Shown here in pieces: positions 18,023 through 26,155 of a stretch of 64,000 nucleotides of DNA. The stretch's first letter is position 1. Each line of letters begins with the position of its first letter. The translations under genes and the position numbers were made by a program. The DNA comes from Spirulina subsalsa PCC 9445 (lineage in GTDB: Bacteria; Cyanobacteriota; Cyanobacteriia; Cyanobacteriales; Spirulinaceae), in NCBI RefSeq assembly GCF_000314005.1, contig NZ_JH980292.1, forward strand, positions 4,995,894 to 5,059,893, read 5' to 3'. Under the pieces are notes generated by a model. That model ran no database searches. It was not told the origin of the DNA and saw nothing but the letters and a program-made list of their open reading frames with translations.

Positions 18023-20095
18023 ATGAATAATCCAGCTTGGGCAGATAAATCTACGACCCATCAACAGTTTTTAGTCATTGGTTTGGGCAGTTTGGGGCAA
18101 CATTGTGTGATGGCCTTAAAGGAATTTGGGGTGCGTGTGGTAGCGGTGGAAATTGCTCCCCCCTCGCTGTGGGAATTTAGCCAATTGCCGGAGGTGTTGG
18201 ATGGGTTCATTTTGGGGGATAGTTGCCAAGATGACATTCTACAAGGGGCTGGCATTCAGGAAACGAGGGCGGCGTTAATTGTGACGAGTAATGAACGAGT
18301 GAATGCGGAAACGGCTTTAGCCATTCGCCAACTGAATCGAGAAACTCGTTTAGTAGTTCGTTCAGGTAAGGAAAATCTCAATCAATTATTAAGTGAAACT
18401 CTAGGGAATTTTGTAGCCTTTGAAGCAACCGAATTGCCTGCTGTGGCTTTTGCGATCGCTGCACTGGGGACAGATACCTTGGGGTTTTTCAATCTAGAGG
18501 GACAATGGTTGCGGGTGGTGAAACAACAAACATCCTCAACTCATCCCTGGTGCCAGACTCGCCAACTGGAGGAATTGAACAGTCGGGTGCGTCGGGTGTT
18601 ACTCCATGGTCAGGGTTCTCATGCTTTGACTCCCCCCTTTTATCAGTGGCACCCGGATCAAATGATTGGCGACAATGATCGGATTGTCTATGTGGAAACG
18701 GCAGATCAGTTTCTGTTGCAACAACGTCAAAAGACGGCTTCTTTGGCTGTAGGCCGGGCTAATCGTCTCAAACGACAACGCTGGTCTGAGTTTTTTGCTC
18801 AACTGCCGAGTCGATTCAGGGTGAGGACGATTCGACAATCTGTGGCTCAATCCCTAGGGCAGTTTTGGCAACTGAGTTTAGGGCAACAAATTCGCCGGGT
18901 GGCTTTGTTGTGTGGTTGTATTATCGGGGTTTTGTTGGTGATGGGAACGTTTTTATTTCATCGCTACTACCCAGAAACAACATTCCTCACGGCCTTTTAT
19001 GGTACAGCAGTATTGTTGCTGGGAGGCTATGCGGATTTGTTTGGGGAGTTTAGTGTTATCCCGAATTTGCCTTGGTGGTTACAGTTGTTTGCTTTGAGTT
19101 TAACGGTGATCGGCACGGGTTTTGTTGGGGTGCTGTATGCCTTGCTGACGGAAACGTTGCTCTCTTCTAAGTTCCAATTGATTCGCCAACGCCCCCCGAT
19201 TCCTAGCCAAAATCATGTGATTGTTATTGGTTTGGGGCGGATTGGCAAACAAGTGATCCAACTGCTGGAGGCGTTTCAAGAACCTGTGGTGGGGATTCGG
19301 TTAGCGGGGGAAGATGACCCAACGATTTTACCCCATTTGCCTTTAATTACGGCTCCGTTGGCGATCGCACTCACCCAAGGGAATGTCACCACGGCGAAAA
19401 GTGTAGTTGTGGCGACGGAAGATGAAATGATGAATCTAGAAGCGGCTTTGATGGTGCGATCGCTCAATCCTCAAAGTCATTTAGCCATCCGGATCTATGG
19501 TCAACAATTGAGTCAACATCTGGCTAATCTGCTCCCCGATGCCCAAGTTTTTTGCACCTATGCTGTGATGGCGGAAGCGTTTGCTGGGGCGGCTTTTGGG
19601 GAGAAGATTCTCAGTTTATTCCGCCTGCACAATCAAACGATTTTGGTCACAGAATACACCATAGAACCAGAAGATACCCTCGTTCATCGTTTACTGGCCA
19701 CTGTGGCCTATGGGTATGGTGTGGTGCCGTTGCTGCATCAGAAAAAGGGTGAGGAACCTTGTTTTATGCCCAGTGACGAGATCCGTTTACAATTGGGCGA
19801 TCGCCTTATTGTGTTGGCGACCATAGAAAGCTTGCGTCGGGTGGAATTAGGGCATTTAATGCCCCCGGAGTGGCAGGTTTACCTCACCAGTCTCCGCAGT
19901 CCGGAGGCGGCCTTTGAGGGGGCGAATTTAATCACCCGCATGACTGGATATTCTCTCGCTGAAGCGCGATCGCTGATGCACCATCTCCCCGCCCTCCTCC
20001 CTTGTCCCCTCTATCATCATCAAGGTCAGCGTTTAGTTCGTGCCTTGAGGCGTTGTCAAGTCCGGGCTGAGTTGAGAAGGGAGATCGGGAATTAA
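18023..20095 (+). CDS. Potassium channel-like protein with two RCK (TrkA-N) modules
   Basis: The 690-residue protein has a first Rossmann NAD-binding RCK_N domain at residues 15-130 (FLVIGLGSLGQHCVMALKEFG, VVAVEIAP, GDSCQDDIL, AALIVTSNERVNAETALAIRQLN). An RCK_C-like region follows, then a membrane part of roughly three helices near residues 290-390 (VALLCGCIIGVLLVMGTFLFH, FLTAFYGTAVLLLGGYADLFG, LFALSLTVIGTGFVGVLYALLTE). A second RCK_N (HVIVIGLGRIGKQVIQLLEAF) and RCK_C (DEIRLQLGDRLIVLATIESL) follow. The segment AVLLLGGYADLFG occupies the place of the channel selectivity filter (canonical TVGYGD), so ion selectivity is uncertain. Double-RCK proteins gate K+ flux by nucleotide binding. Confidence 0.8.
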   Translation: MNNPAWADKSTTHQQFLVIGLGSLGQHCVMALKEFGVRVVAVEIAPPSLWEFSQLPEVLDGFILGDSCQDDILQGAGIQETRAALIVTSNERVNAETALAIRQLNRETRLVVRSGKENLNQLLSETLGNFVAFEATELPAVAFAIAALGTDTLGFFNLEGQWLRVVKQQTSSTHPWCQTRQLEELNSRVRRVLLHGQGSHALTPPFYQWHPDQMIGDNDRIVYVETADQFLLQQRQKTASLAVGRANRLKRQRWSEFFAQLPSRFRVRTIRQSVAQSLGQFWQLSLGQQIRRVALLCGCIIGVLLVMGTFLFHRYYPETTFLTAFYGTAVLLLGGYADLFGEFSVIPNLPWWLQLFALSLTVIGTGFVGVLYALLTETLLSSKFQLIRQRPPIPSQNHVIVIGLGRIGKQVIQLLEAFQEPVVGIRLAGEDDPTILPHLPLITAPLAIALTQGNVTTAKSVVVATEDEMMNLEAALMVRSLNPQSHLAIRIYGQQLSQHLANLLPDAQVFCTYAVMAEAFAGAAFGEKILSLFRLHNQTILVTEYTIEPEDTLVHRLLATVAYGYGVVPLLHQKKGEEPCFMPSDEIRLQLGDRLIVLATIESLRRVELGHLMPPEWQVYLTSLRSPEAAFEGANLITRMTGYSLAEARSLMHHLPALLPCPLYHHQGQRLVRALRRCQVRAELRREIGN

Positions 20096-20118
20096 TCCTT
20101 GTTCACTCATATTCGAGG

Positions 20119-20154
20119 GAAAAAAACTCCCACCCTCTCAGGAAGAGGATGGGA
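20119..20154 (-). terminator. Rho-independent terminator for the small PSII-type gene
   Basis: On the minus strand, TCCCATCCTCT pairs with AGAGGGTGGGA (one mismatch, short loop) and is followed by a run of seven T. It lies about 70 bases after the stop at 20222. Confidence 0.7.
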
Positions 20155-20221
20155 ATGTTGCGAAAGTTAATTAACCCGATTGTTTTAGAGAGATGTTGTT
20201 GTCTGGTCGGAGTGACTAGGA

Positions 20222-20452
20222 TTAGGAGTCTACGCGCACTCGCACCGCGTAAGCGTCCAAACTGTAAGCGGGGGTGCGATCGCCGTAGTCGGTGTCACGA
20301 CCTGTAAAGGATTTGGCTAAGGTGTCAAAGGCGCTAGAGTTCCAATTCCGTTGGTGGATGGGTTTGCTTTGTTCCCCTCGGAAGTAAGCTTGAGTCCCTA
20401 AAACGGCGGCGGCGACCCAACCCACGATTAAGACGGCTAATAAAATTGCCAT
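20222..20452 (-). CDS. Probable photosystem II assembly protein Psb35-like
   Basis: This 76-residue protein has a single N-terminal transmembrane helix (MAILLAVLIVGWVAAAVLGTQAYF), then RGEQSKPIHQRNWNSSAFDTLAKSFTGRDTDYGDRTPAYSLDAYAVRV facing one side of the membrane. The 'A-Y-F-x-G-E-Q-x-K-P-I-x-x-R-N-W' segment is conserved among cyanobacterial proteins that I associate with Psb35 (Ssl2148-like), which stabilises the CP47 assembly module; this assignment is from memory of the family and not certain. The gene has its own strong promoter, an AGGAGG ribosome site and its own terminator, which suggests a highly expressed single-gene transcript, as expected of a photosynthetic subunit. Confidence 0.55.
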   Translation of the reverse strand: MAILLAVLIVGWVAAAVLGTQAYFRGEQSKPIHQRNWNSSAFDTLAKSFTGRDTDYGDRTPAYSLDAYAVRVRVDS

Positions 20453-20507
20453 AGTATTTGACCTCCTGTTAAATTTTTGTGTACTTTTGTTAACTTATCT
20501 GTAAACA

Positions 20508-20536
20508 AATGTAACAATTTTTAACAAATGTGTCAA
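20508..20536 (-). promoter_or_regulatory. Sigma70-type promoter of the Psb35-like gene
   Basis: On the minus strand TTGACA (20531-20536) is separated by exactly 17 bases from TACATT (20508-20513). The ATG of the gene is at 20452 with AGGAGG upstream, giving a leader of roughly 50 bases. Confidence 0.65.
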
Positions 20537-20545
20537 GGGTATGGG

Positions 20546-21973
20546 TCAAATTCCTGTTTTGTCCCCCAGACGCTGGAATAGAAGGACTTCATCCTGAGAG
20601 AAGGTGAGGGAGAGGTGGGGGGCGTTTTGGCAGTATTCGCGCAAACGGGCGATCGCCTCGGGAGAAGATCCGAAGTCAGGATGACGTTGATCGAGTAGAA
20701 TCGCGTCGAATTGATCCATCTCTTGGGGGGTTAATTCCCCTCGGGGGAGTTGGACCAGGGGACGATGGGTAAGGTGGGGAAGAATGCCGGAGGGGGCGAT
20801 TACAGACGCTTGAGGGGGGATGAGTGCGATCGCCTGACGGTTGGCCTGCCAAGTGTCAATCTTCCTTAAATACACGCTGCCAAAGTAGCTATATTTGGCT
20901 AAACACAGGAATCCAACCACAGACCAGACTAAAATAAATTTACGATTTTTCACCCAAAGTTGATGATGAGCAAGGGCAAAAATTAAGGTCAACAGGAGAA
21001 ACGGTAACAGAGGGACTGAATACTGTTGAACTAAATTGCGTTGATTAAAATTATCTGAGAGTAAATTAATCCCCAAGGTGGGGAGAGTGGCTACAAGGGG
21101 GGAGAGATTCGGCCATCGTATCCCCCAGAAAACCGGGACAAACAACAGCAGGAAATATTCTAAGCTGCTGAAGGAGAGCAAATGGCCCCAGACGAGGTGA
21201 GGTTTCAGGAAGACATTCAGGGCAATTTCAAGGACAGAATCCCCTAAGTAACTGTAGCGCCCCACCGCCGCCGCTTCCATGCCGCTAAATTGAGGAATAA
21301 TCCATTGTGTGGTGGCTAAAAACCAAGCTATCCCCCCACTGACGGCCAAAATGCCATAGAGGGGGCGTTTTTCAACACACAGCGCCCAAAATCCCAGCGC
21401 GGCAACGGTGAGGGAAAGTACCGCTTTACAACTGAGGATGACGAGGAGACAGCAGATAAAACCCAGAATATCAGGCCATCGGGGTGGACGGCGCGAACGC
21501 ACAATCCCAATCGCCCCCAATAAAGCAGGAAAGGCCAAAACTTCCGGATGGAAATCATAGAGATTGACATTGAAAACGAGGGGGTATAAATAATAAACTC
21601 CCACCATTAACAAACTATCTCCCTTTGAAAGTCCCTCCTGTCGTGCCAACTGCCACACTAATCCTCCACTCCCGGCCAAAGCGAGTGCCTGTACCCCAAA
21701 CAGCCAATACACGGAAGGATAGACTTTATAAAATAAGGCCAGAGGGTAGAGAATCAAGGCCACATGATCCCCCAATAGGTGATAATCTCCTGCAAAGGAC
21801 ACCACGGGGGGAAGTCCCACACTCAGGAGATACACTAATTGATCAAACCATCCTAAATCATAAGCATTGGACTGGAAGAGCAGATGACGGATTACACTAC
21901 AAGCGAAGAAAAGGAAGAAACTCCCCCCCATAAGTCCCCAGAGAATAGGCTGTTGTGTTGGTTTATCTTTCAT
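20546..21973 (-). CDS. DUF2079 multipass membrane protein
   Basis: This 475-residue protein has roughly ten hydrophobic segments. Visible conserved parts are FFLFFACSVIRHLLFQSNAYDLGWFDQ, VSFAGDYHLLGDHVALILYPLALFY, the YLYPLVFNVNLYDFHPEVLAFPALL signature (DFHPE), SCKAVLSLTVAALGFW, and a soluble C-terminal end after KYSYFGSVYLRKIDTW. DUF2079 proteins resemble GT-C glycosyltransferases in layout; an acidic residue after the first helix (NAYDLGWFDQ) fits a catalytic loop, but activity is unproven. Its start overlaps, on the opposite strand, the start of another multipass protein. Confidence 0.85.
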   Translation of the reverse strand: MKDKPTQQPILWGLMGGSFFLFFACSVIRHLLFQSNAYDLGWFDQLVYLLSVGLPPVVSFAGDYHLLGDHVALILYPLALFYKVYPSVYWLFGVQALALAGSGGLVWQLARQEGLSKGDSLLMVGVYYLYPLVFNVNLYDFHPEVLAFPALLGAIGIVRSRRPPRWPDILGFICCLLVILSCKAVLSLTVAALGFWALCVEKRPLYGILAVSGGIAWFLATTQWIIPQFSGMEAAAVGRYSYLGDSVLEIALNVFLKPHLVWGHLLSFSSLEYFLLLFVPVFWGIRWPNLSPLVATLPTLGINLLSDNFNQRNLVQQYSVPLLPFLLLTLIFALAHHQLWVKNRKFILVWSVVGFLCLAKYSYFGSVYLRKIDTWQANRQAIALIPPQASVIAPSGILPHLTHRPLVQLPRGELTPQEMDQFDAILLDQRHPDFGSSPEAIARLREYCQNAPHLSLTFSQDEVLLFQRLGDKTGI

Positions 21974-23499
21974 CAGAATTTAAAATCGTTACTCTAGTTT
22001 CTGTGATTATCATGACCATTTTTTTTGCTTCTGTGTGGTTTAAATTTAAAAAATGGCTACAGACTCCACAGGGTAACGATTTTAGCTTAGTTTTTCTCAC
22101 AGGGGCGATCGCCTTTCTCACCTTTTTATCTCCCGACAAAATTAATGTCGGTGACGGTTTTGGCTGGGATGGCAGTCGTTACGCAGAACTTGCACAAAAT
22201 TTTTATCAACGATTTGCTCAAGGAATTGATAGCTATTATATCAGTCGTATTTTTCCATCCTTTCTCATCTTTCACAGCCTACAATTGTTCGGACTAGAAC
22301 ATAGCAACAGCAATATTATTCATGGTTTTGGCATCCTCAACGTTTTACTCATTACCCTAAGTATTTATTTTTGGTGCTTAATCGCCCAGCAATTAAAAAT
22401 TAGTTCTCAGGGCAAATGGATCGGCTTCATTGCTTTTATTCTAAACTGTTTTATTTTAAAAATAACCCCCTATTACCCCGTTTTAACTGACGTTGCCGCC
22501 TATTGTATTAGCATGGCGATGTTTTACGCTTATCTAAGTCGCCGAACCTTCTGGTTGATGGGCTTAATTGTTCTTGGTACATTTAGCTGGTCAAACTTAT
22601 ATTATTTTGGAGCAATTTTACTCCTCTTTCCGGCATCAGAACCCCCTCATCCTAACCCACCAACAGCCACCAAACCCGCCCTTTTAACCGCCGGAGCGTT
22701 AACCGTTGCAGGAGTCGTTTATATGGTCATCTTAGCCCACTCTGGGCGAGAAATTAGAGCCGAATGGCAGATTGCCCCGCTCCTCCATTCAACGGTTTAT
22801 CTCAGCATTACACTGTCCGCCAGTTATCTCTTTTTGGGGCTATTTTACTTATTTAAATCTTCGGCATTTTTTAACCTAAAAAGTTGGGTTAGTCCCTTTA
22901 ACTCCATCACCTTGGCGGGGAAAGTCTCCTTTTTGATTTTTTTAAACACACTTGCCCAATCTTTAGTCACAGAACCGGGGAATACTTTGTCCTTTGGCTT
23001 ACTCCTGGAATTCGTTGTCTGGACCAGTATGATTCAACCGGCTACTTTTTTTGTTTCCCATGTCATGTACTTTGGTTTAATCGTCTGGTTTTTGGTCTTT
23101 TATTGGTCAAAAATTAGTAACCTGATTAATCAACAGGGTTTAGGGTTGAGTCTATGTGTGTTCATTGGCATTATTTTAAGTCTAGCTAGTGAGTCTCGCT
23201 ATTTGGTTAATATTACGCCTCTAGTCTTTCCCTTGGTGATTAAAGTATTAGACCAACAACAATGGACAATGAAGCAACTGGTAGGATTTTCTTTAGCGTC
23301 TTTGTTATTTTCTAAAGTCTGGCTGACCATTGGAGAATTATCAGGAGACTATGGGGATTTTCCCATGCAGCGTTATTTTATGAATGTCGGGCCTTGGATG
23401 TATCATCCGATGTATTTAGTGCAAGGGGTTGCTGTTGCTTTAGCGGGGGTGGGGTTGTATTATTTTTATGTTAGGAAATCCAACCATTATCTGCCTTAA
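21955..23499 (+). CDS. Multipass membrane protein, GT-C glycosyltransferase-like, unknown
   Basis: No family can be named with certainty. The 514-residue product has about eleven hydrophobic segments, and a lumenal-type loop after the second one reads DKINVGDGFGWDGSRYAELAQNFYQRF, where acidic residues (GWDG) could be the catalytic aspartates seen in GT-C transferases. The GTG at 21955 is used because the first helix (FKIVTLVSVIIMTIFFASVWF) would be cut in half by the ATG at 22012, but the ATG start would avoid a 19-base head-to-head overlap with the DUF2079 gene. It is more AT-rich than its neighbours. A proline-rich insertion (SEPPHPNPPTATKP) lies between helices. Confidence 0.65.
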   Translation: MLVYLSSEFKIVTLVSVIIMTIFFASVWFKFKKWLQTPQGNDFSLVFLTGAIAFLTFLSPDKINVGDGFGWDGSRYAELAQNFYQRFAQGIDSYYISRIFPSFLIFHSLQLFGLEHSNSNIIHGFGILNVLLITLSIYFWCLIAQQLKISSQGKWIGFIAFILNCFILKITPYYPVLTDVAAYCISMAMFYAYLSRRTFWLMGLIVLGTFSWSNLYYFGAILLLFPASEPPHPNPPTATKPALLTAGALTVAGVVYMVILAHSGREIRAEWQIAPLLHSTVYLSITLSASYLFLGLFYLFKSSAFFNLKSWVSPFNSITLAGKVSFLIFLNTLAQSLVTEPGNTLSFGLLLEFVVWTSMIQPATFFVSHVMYFGLIVWFLVFYWSKISNLINQQGLGLSLCVFIGIILSLASESRYLVNITPLVFPLVIKVLDQQQWTMKQLVGFSLASLLFSKVWLTIGELSGDYGDFPMQRYFMNVGPWMYHPMYLVQGVAVALAGVGLYYFYVRKSNHYLP

Positions 23500-23642
23500 T
23501 GTTCTTGCTTTATGGGGGGACTAGGTGGGTGAGGGAAATTATGAAATCTCTCTAGTATCATTTTTAAAGGTTGGGTTACGTTTTCCTGTGCTTAACCTAC
23601 GGATAGGATAAAATAAATCGCTAATTCTGGTTAACTCTCACT

Positions 23643-24176
23643 ATGGATTATTTTGTGCATTCCCATGCTTTGGTGGAAACAGAAGCTATCGGAAAAGATA
23701 CTAAAATCTGGGCTTTTACTCATATTCTCTGGGATGTTACGATTGGAGAAAATTGTAATATTTGTGATCATGTTTTTATCGAATGTGGTGTTAAAATAGG
23801 AAATGGTGTCACCATAAAAACTCATGTTTCGCTCTGGACGGGGGTCATCATTGAGGACTATTGTTTTATCGGTCCGAATGTGGCTTTTGTCAATGATCTT
23901 TATCCCCGTTCTCATCGAAATCCTGCCATGCAGGAGCGTTATTTTAGCCATCAAGATGATGGCTGGTATCGGGATAAAACCCTGATTAAAGAGGGGGCAT
24001 CTTTGGGGGCAAATTCAACGATTTTATGTGGGGTGACGGTGGGAGAATATGCTATGGTAGCGGCGGGGGCGGTGGTGACTCGTGATGTTAAACCCTTTGA
24101 GTTAGTGGGAGGAATTCCGGCTAAACATTGGGGATGGGTTGATCGGGAAGGGAGGAAACAGGATTATAGGGAATAG
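23643..24176 (+). CDS. Left-handed beta-helix acyltransferase (WbbJ/WlbB-like)
   Basis: This 177-residue soluble enzyme shows hexapeptide repeats ([LIV]-G-x-x-x-x): AIGKDTKIWAF, TIGENCNICDHVFIE, KIGNGVTIKTHVSLW, IIEDYCFIGPNVAFV, ASLGANSTILCGVTVG, and ends with VTRDVKPFELVGGIPAKHWGW. The NDLYPRSHRNPAMQ loop and the length match UDP-amino-sugar N-acetyltransferases of the WlbB/FdtC type, which decorate sugars used for surface polysaccharide. It follows two membrane proteins that could be glycosyltransferases. The sugar substrate is inferred and not known. Confidence 0.85.
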   Translation: MDYFVHSHALVETEAIGKDTKIWAFTHILWDVTIGENCNICDHVFIECGVKIGNGVTIKTHVSLWTGVIIEDYCFIGPNVAFVNDLYPRSHRNPAMQERYFSHQDDGWYRDKTLIKEGASLGANSTILCGVTVGEYAMVAAGAVVTRDVKPFELVGGIPAKHWGWVDREGRKQDYRE

Positions 24177-24360
24177 GGAATAGGGAATAGGGAATAGGTG
24201 ATAGGTGATAGGGAATAGGTGATAGGTAATAGCGAATAGGGAATAGGGAATAAGGAATAGGTGATAGGTGATAGGTAATAGCGAATAGGGAATAGCGAAT
24301 AGGGAATAGGGAATAGACATCTCCCCCTCTCCCCTGCTCCCCTGCTCCCTGTTCCCTGTT
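24165..24360. repeat. Tandem heptamer/octamer array (STRR)
   Basis: From about 24165 to 24318 the DNA is an almost uninterrupted run of 7-base units GGGAATA, GGTGATA, GGTAATA and GCGAATA, starting in the last codons of the acyltransferase. It is followed by CCCCTGCTC and TTCCCTG units to 24362. This is the densest array of its kind in the window. Open frames on the minus strand through it (repeating YSLFPI/YHLFPI) are translation artefacts. Confidence 0.85.
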
Positions 24361-24387
24361 CCCTAGCCCCACGAGTAGAGTTATTTA

Positions 24388-24512
24388 TTGAACCTCCCAT
24401 CGCTGAAAGCGAGGGATTCCCATATAGACTCTTATCTAGATCGAAGTCCCCGACAGAACGCCATTACTGGGCTGTTTGACCACGGGCGCACCGACCGCAG
24501 TTAATCCACGCT
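24388..24512 (-). mobile_element. IS200/IS605 3'-end remnant
   Basis: Read on the minus strand, a short open stretch (RGLTAVGAPVVKQPSNGVL...) like the extreme C-terminus of TnpB ends in TAG near 24440. It is followed by a hairpin CCCTCGCT/AGCGATGGG at about 24396-24416. Nothing of the rest of tnpB remains. The segment fills the gap before plsC. Confidence 0.45.
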
Positions 24513-24540
24513 GTTTTACTATTAATAAACCTTAAATAAA

Positions 24541-25173
24541 ATGAGTGAGAAACGAGAACCTTTTAGTAGTTTAATGCTGTACCACCTGTTTAAATGGTCG
24601 GTAGTTAGTCCGATGCTTCATGTCTATTTCCGAGGACAAATTACGGGGGCGGAACAGGTGCCAAGGGAGGGGGGATTTGTGGCCGTGAGTAATCATGCCA
24701 GTTTATTAGATCCTCCAATTCTGTCTAATTGTGTGGGTCGTCCGGTGGCTTTTATGGCGAAGGAGGAACTGTTCAAAATTCCCGTTTTAAACCAAGCCAT
24801 TCGTCTTTATGGAGCCTATCCCGTTAAACGGAGTTCAGCCGACCGTAGCGCGATTAAAGCGGCCTTAGAGTGCTTAAAAGAAGGTTGGGGGGTGGGGATT
24901 TTTCTAGAAGGAACTCGCACGCAGGATGGCACGATTGAGAATCCTAAATTGGGGGCGGCGATGATTGCGGCGAAAGCACAGGTTCCTCTGTTGCCTGTGA
25001 GTTTGTGGGGAACGGATAAGATTGGGTCTGGGGTGCCTCGTGCGGTTCCGGTGACGGTGCGGATTGGTGCGCCAATGGATCCCCCTCCTTCGACGAAACG
25101 GGAGGATTTGCAGGCGGTGACGGAAAAGTGTACGGCTATAATTAACGAGATGCACGCCCTAGGTCGGTTATGA
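24541..25173 (+). CDS. plsC: 1-acyl-sn-glycerol-3-phosphate acyltransferase (PlsC family)
   Basis: This 210-residue membrane-associated enzyme carries the acyltransferase motifs in order: motif I NHASLLDPP (NHx4D, near residue 60), motif II region GAYPVKRSSADRSA, motif III FLEGTRTQDG (near residue 120), and motif IV VPLLPVSLWG. It should transfer a fatty acyl group to lysophosphatidate in phospholipid and glycolipid synthesis. Length is typical for compact bacterial PlsC proteins. The DUF2288 gene follows after 15 bases and is probably co-transcribed. The upstream gap contains a decayed IS end, so the promoter must lie within about 30 AT-rich bases before the ATG or in that remnant. Confidence 0.9.
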   Translation: MSEKREPFSSLMLYHLFKWSVVSPMLHVYFRGQITGAEQVPREGGFVAVSNHASLLDPPILSNCVGRPVAFMAKEELFKIPVLNQAIRLYGAYPVKRSSADRSAIKAALECLKEGWGVGIFLEGTRTQDGTIENPKLGAAMIAAKAQVPLLPVSLWGTDKIGSGVPRAVPVTVRIGAPMDPPPSTKREDLQAVTEKCTAIINEMHALGRL

Positions 25174-25188
25174 CCTAGTTTCAGTTTC

Positions 25189-25482
25189 ATGCCAGACGAT
25201 TTAAAAACAACGTTAACGGATAGTATTGACGAGGCCTCTTGGGAGTGGTTGCTTCCCCATGTCAAACGGGATGCGGTGTTGATGGTGTCGGATGATTTGG
25301 ATTTGGTGGAGGTGGGTTATGCGATCGCCTCGGATCAAGTCCAGTTAGTCCAAACTTGGATCGAAAGCCAGTTAATCCATAAACCCTTTGCCGAACAAAT
25401 CAGCAACTGGAATGGTCAACCCCAAATCCGTTTTCAGGCGTTGATTATTCAGCCGTTTGTTCTGGTTCAACCCATTCCCTAA
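25189..25482 (+). CDS. DUF2288 family protein
   Basis: This 97-residue soluble protein has LTDSIDEASWEWLLPHVKRDAVLMVSDDLDLVEVGYAIASDQVQLVQTW with a short C-terminal ASDQ...IRFQALIIQPFVLVQ. The 'D-E-A-S-W-x-W-L-x-P-H-x-x-R-D' block is the DUF2288 signature. The function is unknown. It lies 15 bases behind plsC on the same strand. Its last 38 bases overlap, tail to tail, the 3' end of the YdcF-like gene on the minus strand. Confidence 0.85.
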   Translation: MPDDLKTTLTDSIDEASWEWLLPHVKRDAVLMVSDDLDLVEVGYAIASDQVQLVQTWIESQLIHKPFAEQISNWNGQPQIRFQALIIQPFVLVQPIP

Positions 25483-26098
25483 GCGGTTCTACGTCGAGGT
25501 TCTGGGCTAATTCTTCCCCGGTAGACCCGGTAAATAACCAGAATACGGCTCTGGCTCCATCTCGGATGGATTTACTCCAAGGTTCTGGTTCTTCGTTGGT
25601 GTGGACGGGGAGGGGACGGATGGCAATGCCTCGACTGCCAAAGACGATTTCACCAATAATCCGCGCTCGTCTCATGTGGTTGTCGGAGGTGATTAAATAC
25701 ACACTATCCACCCCGGCCGCCTGCAAGTCATCCACGAGGGAGGTAAAGTTAGTGACGGTATCTTGGGCGGCATAGTCTAAATGGAGGCGATCGCGTTCTA
25801 CCCCAGCCCGGTCAAAAATCATCTGGACATAGTGCTTAGGACTACCAGAAGACACCCAAATCTCTAAATCTGGGTGATTCCTCGCTAAACGGGCGGCAAA
25901 GGCTTCCCGGGTTTCTAACCCTCCCAAGACAAACAACGCTTGCGGGGGGCGCTGGGCGGCTTGGTATCGGTGTTGGAGGTACAATCCGATCAAGGCGATC
26001 GCAACGGCCATAAATAAAGGCCACCTAACCCGCTTCTTGGCTGATTGGCGTGGTTTGGTCTTCGACTTTTGCCAACGAGAATCAAGCTTTAAGAACAT
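25445..26098 (-). CDS. YdcF-like DUF218 membrane protein
   Basis: This 217-residue protein has a basic N-terminus and one transmembrane helix (RWPLFMAVAIALIGLYLQHRY). The DUF218 domain follows: QALFVLGGLETREAFAARLA, EIWVSSGSPKHYVQMIFDRAGV, DTVTNFTSLVDDLQAAGVDSVYLITSDNHMRRARII. The 'T-x-T-N' and 'T-S-D-x-H-x-x-R' blocks are the conserved ones. Members such as YdcF and SanA are linked to envelope metabolism; the reaction is not known. The ATG at 26098 is used rather than a TTG one codon earlier. The 3' end overlaps DUF2288 by 38 bases, and the tRNA-Arg gene lies just upstream. Confidence 0.82.
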   Translation of the reverse strand: MFLKLDSRWQKSKTKPRQSAKKRVRWPLFMAVAIALIGLYLQHRYQAAQRPPQALFVLGGLETREAFAARLARNHPDLEIWVSSGSPKHYVQMIFDRAGVERDRLHLDYAAQDTVTNFTSLVDDLQAAGVDSVYLITSDNHMRRARIIGEIVFGSRGIAIRPLPVHTNEEPEPWSKSIRDGARAVFWLFTGSTGEELAQNLDVEPLREWVEPEQTAE

Positions 26099-26155
26099 CA
26101 ATTCACATCAAAATTCAACGGGACTGGCCGGATTTGAACCGGCGACCTAGCGCTT

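Noticed and set aside
24165-24360. Tandem array considered as a CRISPR array
   Set aside because: Units are 7-8 bases and contiguous, with no 25-40 base repeats and no unique spacers.
24102-24400. Three overlapping minus-strand open frames with repeating YSLFPI/YHLFPI peptides
   Set aside because: They are translations of the heptamer array; the repeat unit reads open in several frames and has no ribosome site or homologous character.
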